Source of the DNA: Deltaproteobacteria bacterium
Lineage (GTDB): Bacteria > Myxococcota_A > UBA9042 > CAIXZC01
Length of the DNA stretch: 36,529 nt
Reading direction: 5' to 3'
Assembly (NCBI GenBank): GCA_016875215.1
Contig: VGRX01000013.1
Span: forward strand, 1-36,529
Under the pieces are notes generated by a model, which saw nothing but the letters and a program-made list of their open reading frames with translations, was not told the origin of the DNA and did no database searches. The position numbers and the translations under genes were made by a program. Shown here piece by piece: positions 24,566 through 32,951 of this stretch. Numbering within the stretch: the first letter of the stretch is position 1; each line of letters begins with the position of its first letter.

Positions 24566-24595
24566 GTTTAACCGGGATGTTGCAGGGGGATGACC

Positions 24596-27500
24596 ATGCG
24601 GACCATTCGCTTCGGGATGGCGATCTTGATTGCGCTGTGGGGGATTGCTTGCGGCTGTTCGAGCAGCCCCAGCCAGGCGCAGCTCGTGCCGGACGGCAAG
24701 GATGATGGGAAGGACGAGGATGCTTCCGGACGAACGGACCAGGAACCGGACGTCGGAGAGCAGGACTTCGGCAAGCCGACTCCGTTCGATGCTCTGGCAG
24801 AGTACGATGCGAGTGAGAACGTGCCGATCGGCCAGAAGTGCAACGAGAACGAGGATTGCGGATTCGGCTACTGCATCGAGGCGCCGCAGGGGAAGATCTG
24901 CACGCACACGTGCATCGAGGATTGCCCTCCGGGATTCGTGTGCAAGGGGACCAGCCTGGGGGGGCCGGACCTGGAGTTCCTCTGTATCCCGACGTACTTC
25001 GACCTCTGTGCGCCGTGCACCACGGACAAGGAATGCGGCGACGATGACGACCTGTGCCTGCCGGTCGGAGGCGAGGGGACCTTCTGCGGCCTCGCTTGCG
25101 TAGGGGCGGAGGACTGCCCGGAAGGCTATTCGTGCAACAGCGTGGTGGGTGCCGGCGGGGTCAGCATGAAGCAGTGCCTCCCCCTGACGGGGAGCTGCTC
25201 CTGCACGCTGGACAACGTGGGGGAGAAGCGGGGATGCCTTCTCGAGAACCTGTACGGAAGCTGTCCGGGCGAGATGGTGTGCCAGGGTGCTGGAGGATGG
25301 TCGTCGTGCAACGCCCCGGAGCCGGAGCCCGAGAAATGCAACGGGCTGGACGATGACTGCGATGGCAAGGAAGATGACGGGTTTGCGGACTCGGACAAGG
25401 ACAGCCTTGCGGACTGCGTGGATCCGGACGATGACAACGACAACGTCACGGACGAAGCCGACAACTGCCCGCTGGATGCCAACCCCAACCAGCTCGACAC
25501 GGACAACGACGGGCTCGGGAACGTGTGCGACGACGATGACGATGGGGACGGAGACCCGGACGAGCTCGATTGCGCACCGCTGGAGCCGCTGGCGCACCAC
25601 AATGCAAAGGAAGTCTGCGACGGAGTGGACAACAACTGCAACAAGCAGGTGGACGAAGGCTTTGCCGACGTTGACATGGACGGGATGGCCAACTGCGTGG
25701 ACCCGGATGACGACAACGACGGCGACCTGGACGATACCGACTGCGATCCGCTCGAAGCCAAGGTGTTCCACGGTGCGAAGGAGGCCTGCGACGGGCTGGA
25801 CAACGACTGCAACGGCAAGGTGGACGAGGGATTCGCGGACCTGGATGGCGACGGGGTGGCGAACTGCGTGGACGTGGATTCCGACGGCGACGCTGACCCG
25901 GATCCCGAGGACTGCGCGCCCTTCAACCCGCTCATCCACCACAAGGCGGCGGAGCTGTGCGACGGCATCGACAACAACTGCAACATCCAGGTGGATGAGG
26001 GGTGGCCTGATTTCGACCTGGACGGGCTGGCCGACTGCATGGATCCGGACGACGACAATGACCAGGATCCGGATGACCTGGACTGCGCCCCGCTCGATTC
26101 GACGATGCACCACGCAGCCAATGAGAAGTGCGACGGCATCGACAACAACTGCAACGGCAAGGTGGACGAGGGCTACCCCAACTTCGACGGAGACGGCGAG
26201 GCCGACTGCATCGACAACGACGACGACAACGACGGGGATCCCGACATCGTGGACTGCAACCCGGTCAACTCCGCGGTGCACCACGGAGCGGGAGAGAAGT
26301 GCGACGGTCTGGACAACGACTGCAACCTCCAGGTCGACGAGCCCGGAGCCACGGGTTGCACCGTGTTCTACAAGGACAAGGACGATGACGGCTGGGGGAT
26401 GAGCAACAAGTTCCTCTGCCAGTGCGGCCCGGCGTCCGACTTCACGGCAACCAAACCCGGCGATTGCGACGATTCCACCTGGAGCATCAACCCGGGTGGC
26501 ACGGAGGTGTGCAACAACCAGGATGACGATTGCGACGGCGTGAAGGACAACGCAGGTGCCCTGGGGTGTGAGAACCACTACGTGGACAAGGATGGGGACG
26601 GCTTCGGCTCCGGACAGCCCTCGTGCGTGTGCTGGCCGACGCCCCCCTACGTCACGAAGAACGGCGGCGACTGCAACGAGAACTCAGCGGCAATCAACCC
26701 GAAGGTGCCCGAGCTGTGCGACGGCGTGGACAACAACTGCAACGGCAAGGTGGACGAAGGGGTGGGTTCGTCTTGCGGAACGTGCGACCCGAGCTGCCAC
26801 CAGGTCAACGTCGGCCCGAAGGGGGACGAGGCATTCACCATGGACGCGGACAACTCGGACGGCCTTGCCATGACGCCGGACGGGTTCCTCGAGCTGAGCG
26901 AGGAGCAGGTCAAGCTGGCGTTCATCTGGATCGCCAACTCTGCGGAGAACACGGTCTCGAAGCTGGACACGGACACAGGCAAGGAAGTGGGCCGCTACTA
27001 CACGTGCGCCGATCCGTCTCGCACCGCGGTGGATCTGTATTCGGATGTCTGGGTCGCTTGCCGCGGGGACGGTGGCGTGACGAAGATCGTCGCGTACGAG
27101 AAGAACTGCGTGGACAAGAACAAGGACGGTGTGATCCAGACTGCCAAGGACGGGAACGGGGATGGCAAGATCCAGGGCGGTGAGATGCTGGCCAAGGGGC
27201 AGGACGAGTGCGTTCGATTCATCACGTACCCGGGCGGCGGATGCCAGCGGGCGGCCGGCGTGGACAAGGAGAACAACGCGTGGATCGGCGAGTGGAACGG
27301 CTCCACGCTGAGAAGACTGAAGGCAGATGACGGCGCGGTGCTCCAGTCGATCGGCATCAGCTGCAACCCGTACGGCCTGGTGCTCGACCAGGACGGGATC
27401 ATCTGGGTGTCGGGCCGCGGCTGCGACAAGCTGATCCGGGTCGATCCGAAGACCAACGCGGTCCAGCACATCGGCCCGCCGTCGGGGAACCTCTACGGAA

Positions 27501-28243
27501 TCACGGTGGACAAGTTCGGCCGCATCTGGATGGGACACTACAGCAACTACGGCATCTCCATGTACGACCCGAAGAACGGGCAATGGAAGTGGATCACGCA
27601 GAACCTGGGCGGATACTGCCCGCGCGGCATGGCCGGATCCTCGAACGGGTTCATGTACTCCGGCCTGGGGTGCGGCGGAACGTACGTTGCCAAGGTCAAC
27701 CTGGAAACCTATGCCGTCAACCTGGTCAACATCTCGCCGTGCACCACACCCATCGGCGTGGCCCTGGACTCGGGAGCCAATCTGTGGGCGGTCTGCTACA
27801 GCTCATCCTCTGCCGGCAAGGTCAACACGGCCAACGACCAGTTCATCGGCAACTACCCGGTCGGCTCCAACCCGTACACCTACTCGGACATGACCGGCTA
27901 CGCAGCAAAGAACTACACCGCGCCGCAGGGGTACTACCAGCACATCATTCCGGGTGCGCCGAGCGGGATTACCACGTGGACCAGCCTCAAGGTGGACGTG
28001 ACCTACCAGGGGGCCAGCTACCTGAAGATCCGGCTGCGGGCGGCGGACACGGTCTCGTCACTGGCCGGAGCGGAGTGGAAGGGACCGTTCGGACCCTTCC
28101 CGCCCAACGTCTTCCCCATGGACCTGACCGCGATCCCGGGCATGGTCGGCAAGTACATGCAGGTCGAGGTGATCCTCGTCGCAGATGACCAGGGCAACTC
28201 GGCAATCCTCAAGGGCTTCTACGTCCAATACCACACCAAGTAG
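24596..28243 (+). CDS. Lipoprotein with eight MopE-type Cys/Asp motifs and a C-terminal beta-propeller
   Basis: The second ATG (24596) is preferred over 24590 because AGGGGG lies at a proper distance only for it. The 1,215-residue product has a lipoprotein signal (GIACGC, Cys19 or Cys21), an acidic linker, and Cys-rich EGF-like segments (about 80-245). Eight copies of the CDG.DN.CNGKVDEG motif (PF11617, named after the copper-binding protein MopE) lie between about 247 and 725, with a thrombospondin-type-3-like DNCPLDANPNQLDTDNDG stretch near 290. Residues about 740-1100 carry propeller blades (GLVLDQDGIIWVSGRG, GITVDKFGRIWMGHYS) like virginiamycin-B-lyase or SMP-30/NHL proteins. A terminal beta-sandwich of about 100 residues follows. 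The Asp/Asn-rich repeats probably bind calcium. No catalytic residues are evident; a surface scaffold is the best guess. Confidence 0.88.
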   Translation: MRTIRFGMAILIALWGIACGCSSSPSQAQLVPDGKDDGKDEDASGRTDQEPDVGEQDFGKPTPFDALAEYDASENVPIGQKCNENEDCGFGYCIEAPQGKICTHTCIEDCPPGFVCKGTSLGGPDLEFLCIPTYFDLCAPCTTDKECGDDDDLCLPVGGEGTFCGLACVGAEDCPEGYSCNSVVGAGGVSMKQCLPLTGSCSCTLDNVGEKRGCLLENLYGSCPGEMVCQGAGGWSSCNAPEPEPEKCNGLDDDCDGKEDDGFADSDKDSLADCVDPDDDNDNVTDEADNCPLDANPNQLDTDNDGLGNVCDDDDDGDGDPDELDCAPLEPLAHHNAKEVCDGVDNNCNKQVDEGFADVDMDGMANCVDPDDDNDGDLDDTDCDPLEAKVFHGAKEACDGLDNDCNGKVDEGFADLDGDGVANCVDVDSDGDADPDPEDCAPFNPLIHHKAAELCDGIDNNCNIQVDEGWPDFDLDGLADCMDPDDDNDQDPDDLDCAPLDSTMHHAANEKCDGIDNNCNGKVDEGYPNFDGDGEADCIDNDDDNDGDPDIVDCNPVNSAVHHGAGEKCDGLDNDCNLQVDEPGATGCTVFYKDKDDDGWGMSNKFLCQCGPASDFTATKPGDCDDSTWSINPGGTEVCNNQDDDCDGVKDNAGALGCENHYVDKDGDGFGSGQPSCVCWPTPPYVTKNGGDCNENSAAINPKVPELCDGVDNNCNGKVDEGVGSSCGTCDPSCHQVNVGPKGDEAFTMDADNSDGLAMTPDGFLELSEEQVKLAFIWIANSAENTVSKLDTDTGKEVGRYYTCADPSRTAVDLYSDVWVACRGDGGVTKIVAYEKNCVDKNKDGVIQTAKDGNGDGKIQGGEMLAKGQDECVRFITYPGGGCQRAAGVDKENNAWIGEWNGSTLRRLKADDGAVLQSIGISCNPYGLVLDQDGIIWVSGRGCDKLIRVDPKTNAVQHIGPPSGNLYGITVDKFGRIWMGHYSNYGISMYDPKNGQWKWITQNLGGYCPRGMAGSSNGFMYSGLGCGGTYVAKVNLETYAVNLVNISPCTTPIGVALDSGANLWAVCYSSSSAGKVNTANDQFIGNYPVGSNPYTYSDMTGYAAKNYTAPQGYYQHIIPGAPSGITTWTSLKVDVTYQGASYLKIRLRAADTVSSLAGAEWKGPFGPFPPNVFPMDLTAIPGMVGKYMQVEVILVADDQGNSAILKGFYVQYHTK

Positions 28244-28889
28244 GGGGCGGTCCACGTCCCCCGACCGCGGCCACAGGCGCACACCAAACCTCGGCATTGT
28301 CAAACAGCGGGGGGTGGTTTCATGTCCGGGGTGGGGAGCCAAGCTCGTTCCTGTACGGACACGCCTTTTCCTCTTGCTTCACTGTGCCCAGCAAAGCGGG
28401 ACACTTGCGCGCATGATGTCACACCCCTGTCACAGTCAACGACATCTCCAAGATTCCGGAGCGTTGCGATTCCGGCTGGTCTGCATCCGACACCCGCCGT
28501 GACATGTCCCACCCGATGTCACACCCCCAAAGCTGCGGCCTCCAGCGTGCGCTTGCTGCTAAGGACGAAGCCTTGTCCGACACTGAGTTACGCCGCATGC
28601 CTTCATGCAAGTTCTCAAGTCATCCATGGCCAGGGCCGGCGCGGACGCCTTGTCCTTGTCACAGGCAGCGGCCCAAACGGCGATCGCTGACCGGAAAACG
28701 ACGCCGATCTGCTCACGAATCAGCGGAGAACCGCATGCTGCCGACGGGAAAACGCGGTCCCAGAGCGCCCGCGGCCGCGGGGTGAGTCTGGCAGTTTACT
28801 TGGAGTCCGAGGGCGAACCTGCGCTTTTTTGACCTGAAAGAGTCGACTTGGCACGCTTCTTTCCATGTTAATGGGGGTATGCGTGTGCT
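28244..28889 (+). other. 646-bp intergenic region with repeated TGTCACA motifs
   Basis: No convincing gene was found on either strand; short ORFs here lack ribosome-binding sites and protein-like composition. The region holds four TGTCACA heptamers, a 13-bp direct repeat and two copies of ATTCCGG 17 bp apart near 28455. A TGGCAC string at 28849 looks like the -24 half of a sigma-54 promoter, but the required GC at -12 is absent. It marks the change from the highly GC-biased lipoprotein gene to the sigma/metzincin cassette. Confidence 0.6.
28415..28663 (+). repeat. Repeated TGTCACA motif, including a 13-bp direct repeat 100 bp apart
   Basis: GATGTCACACCCC occurs at 28415-28427 and again at 28515-28527, exactly 100 bp apart. 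Its core TGTCACA occurs four times on the plus strand: 28417, 28428, 28517 and 28657. The first two are 11 bp apart, about one helical turn. Spacing and location upstream of a sigma-like gene suggest protein-binding sites, but no binder is known. Confidence 0.45.
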
Positions 28890-30152
28890 ATGCTCGATGG
28901 TGCTGGAGTGAGGGCGAAGGTGCACTACGGCTCGGCATTGACCGAAAGGGAAAGACCGACAGCGCTTGGCTGCTCCCTGGCAGTTGATGCCGCTCCTGTT
29001 CATCCAGCAACAGCGGAGGCCGTTGGTGTCGGGGCAGCTCCGGTCATCCCGGCGAGCGGGAGCGCTGCCCGCTTGGACGCACTTCCAGAAGACGGCTTCT
29101 CAGCCAGCTGCGAGGACCATGCGCGGGCCCGTGAAGTTCCGAAGTCCAATCACGGGGGGCGGGCGGGGGAAGGAAGACTCGAACTCCAGGATGTGCTGAC
29201 ATCGCTCGCCACCGGCAAACTATCTTCCCATGAGTTCACCGTTCTCTGGGAGTTCCTCTTGCGCACTGCCCGGAATCTGTGCCACTCGGGGGCCCGCATG
29301 GGGCCGGACGGATGGGCCGCATGCGATCAGGCTGAGGACATGGCGGCGGAGGCGCTTCTGCGCCTCCTCACCTGTGAGACCTTGCCAATGACGCTGGCGC
29401 CGGGCCAGGCTGCCCCCTACCTGAGGACTACGGTTCGGAATCTCGCTGCCAGTTGGACCCGGGGCCGGAACGGCGACCCCGGAGACGCAGTCAGGTCCGA
29501 TCCTTCTTTCGCAGAGGCGCTCGGCCATGCCTTGCCGGGATCGGCAGAGGAACTCGCATGCTGCCGGGAGTTGGTGGACTCGGCTCTTCGATGCCTTGAG
29601 CAGTCTGGCCGCACGGGCCCCCGCCTCGTCCTGGTAGCCAGACTGCAGTTCATGGAGGGACGGACCGATCTCGAGATCGCCGAACTGCCAGCGTACGAAG
29701 CACTCCTCATCAGGCGAAGGAATGGCGAGACTGACCTGGCGCAGAACGTCCGGCAAGACGTCAGACGAGCTCGGCTACGCCTGATCGAGATCATCGGTCT
29801 CCTGCTCCGCCCCTCGATATCAGGAAGCAGGAAGCAGGAAGCAGGAAGCAGGAAGCATGGGCTCCTCGGCGACCTCATCATCTTCCCGGGCAGGAGAAGC
29901 GACGGTGACGAAGCCACGCTGCAGATTTCCTGTCACGAATTGGCCACGAATTGCGTCCTTGAAGGATGTGAGGTAGGCGAAGTGAAGTTCCTGGAGCGAC
30001 GAGGACATGAGGCTTTCGACAGTATGAACATGGGGGGTGTCCGGCCCGCTGACTTGCATGAATCCTGGGTTGGAATGCCGATCAGCCTCGGCATGAGCGC
30101 CGGACCTGGGAAATGCCGATCAGCCCCGGTCTCCCGCCCAATTCGACCTTGA
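28890..30152 (+). CDS. ECF-sigma-like protein with repeat-bearing C-terminal tail
   Basis: The 420-residue frame is assigned by its middle part. Residues about 95-215 look like sigma-70 regions 1.2-2 (DQAEDMAAEALLRLLT, then APYLRTTVRNLAASW), and about 225-310 look like region 4 (LVLVARLQFMEGRTDLEIAEL ... VRQDVRRARLRLIEII), with an insertion inside the helix-turn-helix. The first 90 residues are low-complexity and the ATG at 28890 has no clear Shine-Dalgarno; a GTG at 29193 would start just before the conserved part. After residue 311 a heptanucleotide repeat encodes GSRKQEA units and the last 98 residues resemble nothing, so the true C-terminus may be earlier. It lies 31 bp upstream of the secreted-protein genes and probably controls them. 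Sigma assignment is moderate. Confidence 0.55.
   Translation: MLDGAGVRAKVHYGSALTERERPTALGCSLAVDAAPVHPATAEAVGVGAAPVIPASGSAARLDALPEDGFSASCEDHARAREVPKSNHGGRAGEGRLELQDVLTSLATGKLSSHEFTVLWEFLLRTARNLCHSGARMGPDGWAACDQAEDMAAEALLRLLTCETLPMTLAPGQAAPYLRTTVRNLAASWTRGRNGDPGDAVRSDPSFAEALGHALPGSAEELACCRELVDSALRCLEQSGRTGPRLVLVARLQFMEGRTDLEIAELPAYEALLIRRRNGETDLAQNVRQDVRRARLRLIEIIGLLLRPSISGSRKQEAGSRKHGLLGDLIIFPGRRSDGDEATLQISCHELATNCVLEGCEVGEVKFLERRGHEAFDSMNMGGVRPADLHESWVGMPISLGMSAGPGKCRSAPVSRPIRP
29821..29857 (+). repeat. Five perfect copies of the heptamer CAGGAAG inside the sigma-like gene
   Basis: CAGGAAG is repeated five times without error (29821-29855) and followed by a partial CA. It lies directly after the region-4-like segment. 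Because seven is not a multiple of three, gain or loss of a unit shifts the frame. Reading on by eye, the three frames end after about 98, 39 or 17 further residues. Confidence 0.9.
30074..30125 (+). promoter_or_regulatory. 14-bp direct repeat with a palindrome upstream of the secreted-protein operon
   Basis: AATGCCGATCAGCC occurs at 30074-30087 and 30112-30125, 38 bp apart. The first copy is part of a perfect inverted repeat ATGCCGA-N6-TCGGCAT (30075-30094); the second copy keeps only part of the right arm. It lies 60-110 bp before the GTG at 30184, inside the dubious tail of the sigma-like frame. Operator or leader hairpin are both possible. Confidence 0.45.
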
Positions 30153-30183
30153 GGAGAGGAACGAACTCATTGGAGGGTACCGC

Positions 30184-30828
30184 GTGACTAGGAAATTGGC
30201 AGTGATAGCGTTTGTCAGCCTGCTCGTAGTTCATGGACCTGCCGAGCGACAGGTCCAAGCTTGCTGGGGCGAGGACATGTCGCTTGGGGGCCAGCTTTCA
30301 AAGGAGGCTGTCGTGCCTCTCCTGCTCCAGGTGGCATCCGTCGAGTACGAAACGCCGCCCAGCGGCACTATCCCCATTACTACAGTGACATTCAGCTTGC
30401 TGTCCTGGGCCTCTGGAATGCCGCTGTGCTATGGGTCCATGTCCTATCGTGGAGGGGCAACGGCGGACGGAAGGTTCATATCCGTTTCCACGTCACCAGA
30501 AATGCATGTTGGAGAGTTCTTGGTCGCACTCTGCAAGCCCGGGCCAGTTCCTCACACATGGGCCCCTGTCCTCGGTGCGGCCAGTATCCTCGAGGTACTC
30601 CCTGGCGAAGCGCCCGACCAAGACGGTTCACCCCTCACCGTTGAGAAGGCCCTGGTTTTCGTGGAAGCGGCGCACGGAGTGGTCCAGATTTTTCCACCGG
30701 GAGATCTGACCCTGGTGAACTCGAATGAGACCTACTTGACGCCGAACTGGGCGAAACCACCGATTGTGGCACTAGCTGATTTGGCGAATCTGCTTCCCGT
30801 CCCGGACCTCATGGAGGTATGCAAATGA
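30184..30828 (+). CDS. Secreted protein of unknown function, coupled to the metzincin gene
   Basis: It starts with GTG at 30184 after GGAGGGTACC and encodes 214 residues with a signal peptide (KLAVIAFVSLLVVHGPA, cleavage near QVQA before CWGED). The mature part is beta-rich, has four cysteines and contains DGRFISVSTSPEMHVGEFLVALCKPG, which looks like a beta-sandwich strand pair; I recognise no family. Its TGA overlaps the ATG of the next gene as ATGA, and the GGAGGT for that gene lies inside its 3' end, so the two are translationally coupled. By position it could be a partner, chaperone or inhibitor of the protease. Codon choice is less GC-biased than in the genes before 28 kb. Confidence 0.75.
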   Translation: MTRKLAVIAFVSLLVVHGPAERQVQACWGEDMSLGGQLSKEAVVPLLLQVASVEYETPPSGTIPITTVTFSLLSWASGMPLCYGSMSYRGGATADGRFISVSTSPEMHVGEFLVALCKPGPVPHTWAPVLGAASILEVLPGEAPDQDGSPLTVEKALVFVEAAHGVVQIFPPGDLTLVNSNETYLTPNWAKPPIVALADLANLLPVPDLMEVCK

Positions 30829-32795
30829 CGGCCAGAACAGGGCTTCTCGGTGCGTTGCTGCCATTCACTCTCGTCCTTCTGACCTCACCGGTAGAGGGCT
30901 ATGCCTGGAATGGAAAGGAAGACCACTGCGATACGCCGGGAGGCTTCGCTCGCTGGGGCTATGTGGACAGTATCGAGGTACAACTTGACCCTGGTGTAGA
31001 CAACCCTCAACACCTGGATCCGGTCGAGTGGTCTTCCCACCAACTGTCCATTATCAGGGCCGCTCTGGCGACATTCAATCACTTGCCCACTTCCCGCATA
31101 CACATCCACATATCTTCCACACCTTGCGATGGCCCGAGCGAAGAACCGGAATATGGCACGATTTGCTTCTGGCAGGTCAAGAGCGACAACAAGAATGGCG
31201 AATCGTGGTCAGACTACGATGATGCGTCTTGCACTATTGATAGGGGGTGGGTCAGGATCGACAGCACAGGAGCAGAAGATGATGCGCAGCTCTACCATCA
31301 CACAGTGCACGAGTTCTCGCATGTTTTTGGCCTCAAACACACAAACAACCCCTATGACTGGATGTACAAGTACTGGAATGCCACATATGGTGGGTCAAAT
31401 ATTCACTTGGGCATGACGCGCGATGTACGCAATGCCTATAGTTATCTATATCCCGTTGGCCACAACTTCTTCTTTGGCCACTTTGACCAACGTAGCAACG
31501 CGGGGGGGGACTACCCGTATCGCCAGTGGTATACGGATCTCATGGTTCGGGATGCTCAGGGGACTAGTGACACCATCCCTTGGTATCTAACTGTCCTGGG
31601 CAAGAGCGCCGGAGGCGGGTACGCCCTATTTGCACTCGGGGAGTACAGTGACGATGGGGACTTCGGGAACCAGAATACGCTCCCCTATGTGGTGGGGGAC
31701 TTCACGGGATCTGGTGGGGACGACATTGCTGCCGGATTGTGTTCATCTCCTGACCCTGGGGACGGAGCTGGTGACACAGTTGCGTGGTACGTGATGGAGT
31801 CAACCACAGGCAATTCAGTTGGCTTCGACACGACTGCGGTTTGGGATTCGGACTTCGGGAACGCAGAGGATGCTGACATGTACTTCGCTGCCAACATGAC
31901 CGGAAGTCAGGATGATTGCGACGATTTGGTGCTGATTCGAAATCTGTCCGCGTACGACTGCAACGCGACTACAGGCGAGTGCCAAGTGCGCCTGTATGTT
32001 CTGCCGTCCATTGATACGACAAACCCTGCAGACGGGGAGTGTGACCAGTTTGGAAGCGAGTTCTATCTCGACATAGACGTTACGGATCGTTCCGCGACCA
32101 CCGCCTGGCCTTGGGTTGTTGGTGACTTCTATACGGCCGATGGCCTTGGTTGCTCCGATATCGCATTTGGGAAAACGTCCCAGAGCGATCCGCTTCAGAT
32201 GAACTGGTATGTCGTGAAGAGCAAGGATACCAACGCTAATGGGAGGTGCGATGCGCTCGAATTGATTGCGAACGCGTGGACCTCGGATGCAGGTGATATG
32301 GGACAAATTCTCTGGTTTGCTGGAGATTTTGGGGCACCAAATGGGTCGTCTGGTCAGGATCTGGTTCGGGTCAAGGTCCTAGATAGTGCTGTGCAGTGGT
32401 ATGTGATGTACAGCAATGGGTCGTCGGCGTTTACGAATGGTCACACGCCGGTGAGTGATATGTTCATTGGGAATGACGAGCACTTTCGCGCGAAGATCTT
32501 CGCTGTTGGTAACATCAGGGGGACCCAGTCGGACATTGTTGATGATTTTGTGGCGCTTGTGGATAACGAGGCCAACGATGATCGGCTTAGATGGTACTGT
32601 GCGGCAAATAATGGTGGCTCCCCCACACCGACATGGACGGTGTACAGTACATTGACGCCCTCCACGAAGGCTTGCTGGGATCAGGCCACTGATTGGGACG
32701 ACTGGAACTCAAGCAAGGACAATGGAGGGGATGACATAAGGGAGGATTGGTGGTGCAAAACCTGCGATGTTTGGTACAACGAGACGAAACCGTAG
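30825..32795 (+). CDS. Secreted metzincin-type zinc metalloprotease with FG-GAP-like repeats
   Basis: The ATG at 30825 is chosen over 30819 because GGAGGT lies six bases ahead and the ATGA overlap with the upstream stop is typical. The 656-residue product has a signal peptide (about 1-25) and a catalytic domain with HEFSHVFGLKH (His162, Glu163, His166, His172), the HExxHxxGxxH zinc motif of metzincins, followed by a Met (about 180) in YDWMY that may be the Met-turn. This fits a matrixin-like peptidase. Residues about 210-620 hold repeated GDF-G--DI segments (VVGDFTGSGGDDIAAG, VVGDFYTADGLGCSDIAFG, FAGDFGAPNGSSGQDLV) like FG-GAP/VCBS propeller blades. No cysteine-switch propeptide is evident. 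Many codons end in A or T, unlike neighbours outside this cassette. Confidence 0.85.
   Translation: MTARTGLLGALLPFTLVLLTSPVEGYAWNGKEDHCDTPGGFARWGYVDSIEVQLDPGVDNPQHLDPVEWSSHQLSIIRAALATFNHLPTSRIHIHISSTPCDGPSEEPEYGTICFWQVKSDNKNGESWSDYDDASCTIDRGWVRIDSTGAEDDAQLYHHTVHEFSHVFGLKHTNNPYDWMYKYWNATYGGSNIHLGMTRDVRNAYSYLYPVGHNFFFGHFDQRSNAGGDYPYRQWYTDLMVRDAQGTSDTIPWYLTVLGKSAGGGYALFALGEYSDDGDFGNQNTLPYVVGDFTGSGGDDIAAGLCSSPDPGDGAGDTVAWYVMESTTGNSVGFDTTAVWDSDFGNAEDADMYFAANMTGSQDDCDDLVLIRNLSAYDCNATTGECQVRLYVLPSIDTTNPADGECDQFGSEFYLDIDVTDRSATTAWPWVVGDFYTADGLGCSDIAFGKTSQSDPLQMNWYVVKSKDTNANGRCDALELIANAWTSDAGDMGQILWFAGDFGAPNGSSGQDLVRVKVLDSAVQWYVMYSNGSSAFTNGHTPVSDMFIGNDEHFRAKIFAVGNIRGTQSDIVDDFVALVDNEANDDRLRWYCAANNGGSPTPTWTVYSTLTPSTKACWDQATDWDDWNSSKDNGGDDIREDWWCKTCDVWYNETKP
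31502..31509 (+). repeat. G8 homopolymer in the metzincin coding sequence
   Basis: Eight consecutive Gs encode Ala-Gly-Gly-Asp just downstream of the catalytic domain. Slippage by one base would cut off the FG-GAP-like part while leaving the zinc domain intact. Confidence 0.8.
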
Positions 32796-32951
32796 AGTCC
32801 TCAGAGGGGGCGTGCGCACTGGTGTCACGCGGGCGTGTTGCAGTCGGCCGTAGCGGCATTGCGAGGGCGGCTCGGGGTGCGGCTTCGGGGCGGTGGCTTG
32901 GGCCACTCTGTGGGATGCGTTGCGGCCGTTGCTTGTGACTGGGGGGGGCAA

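Noticed and set aside
28322-28832. Small ORFs in the 646-bp gap before the sigma-like gene
   Set aside because: No Shine-Dalgarno, overlapping alternatives on both strands, and Arg/Ser/Pro-rich composition typical of non-coding GC-rich DNA.
28848-28866. Sigma-54 promoter upstream of the sigma-like gene
   Set aside because: TTGGCACG fits the -24 element, but the essential GC at -12 reads TC at the right spacing.
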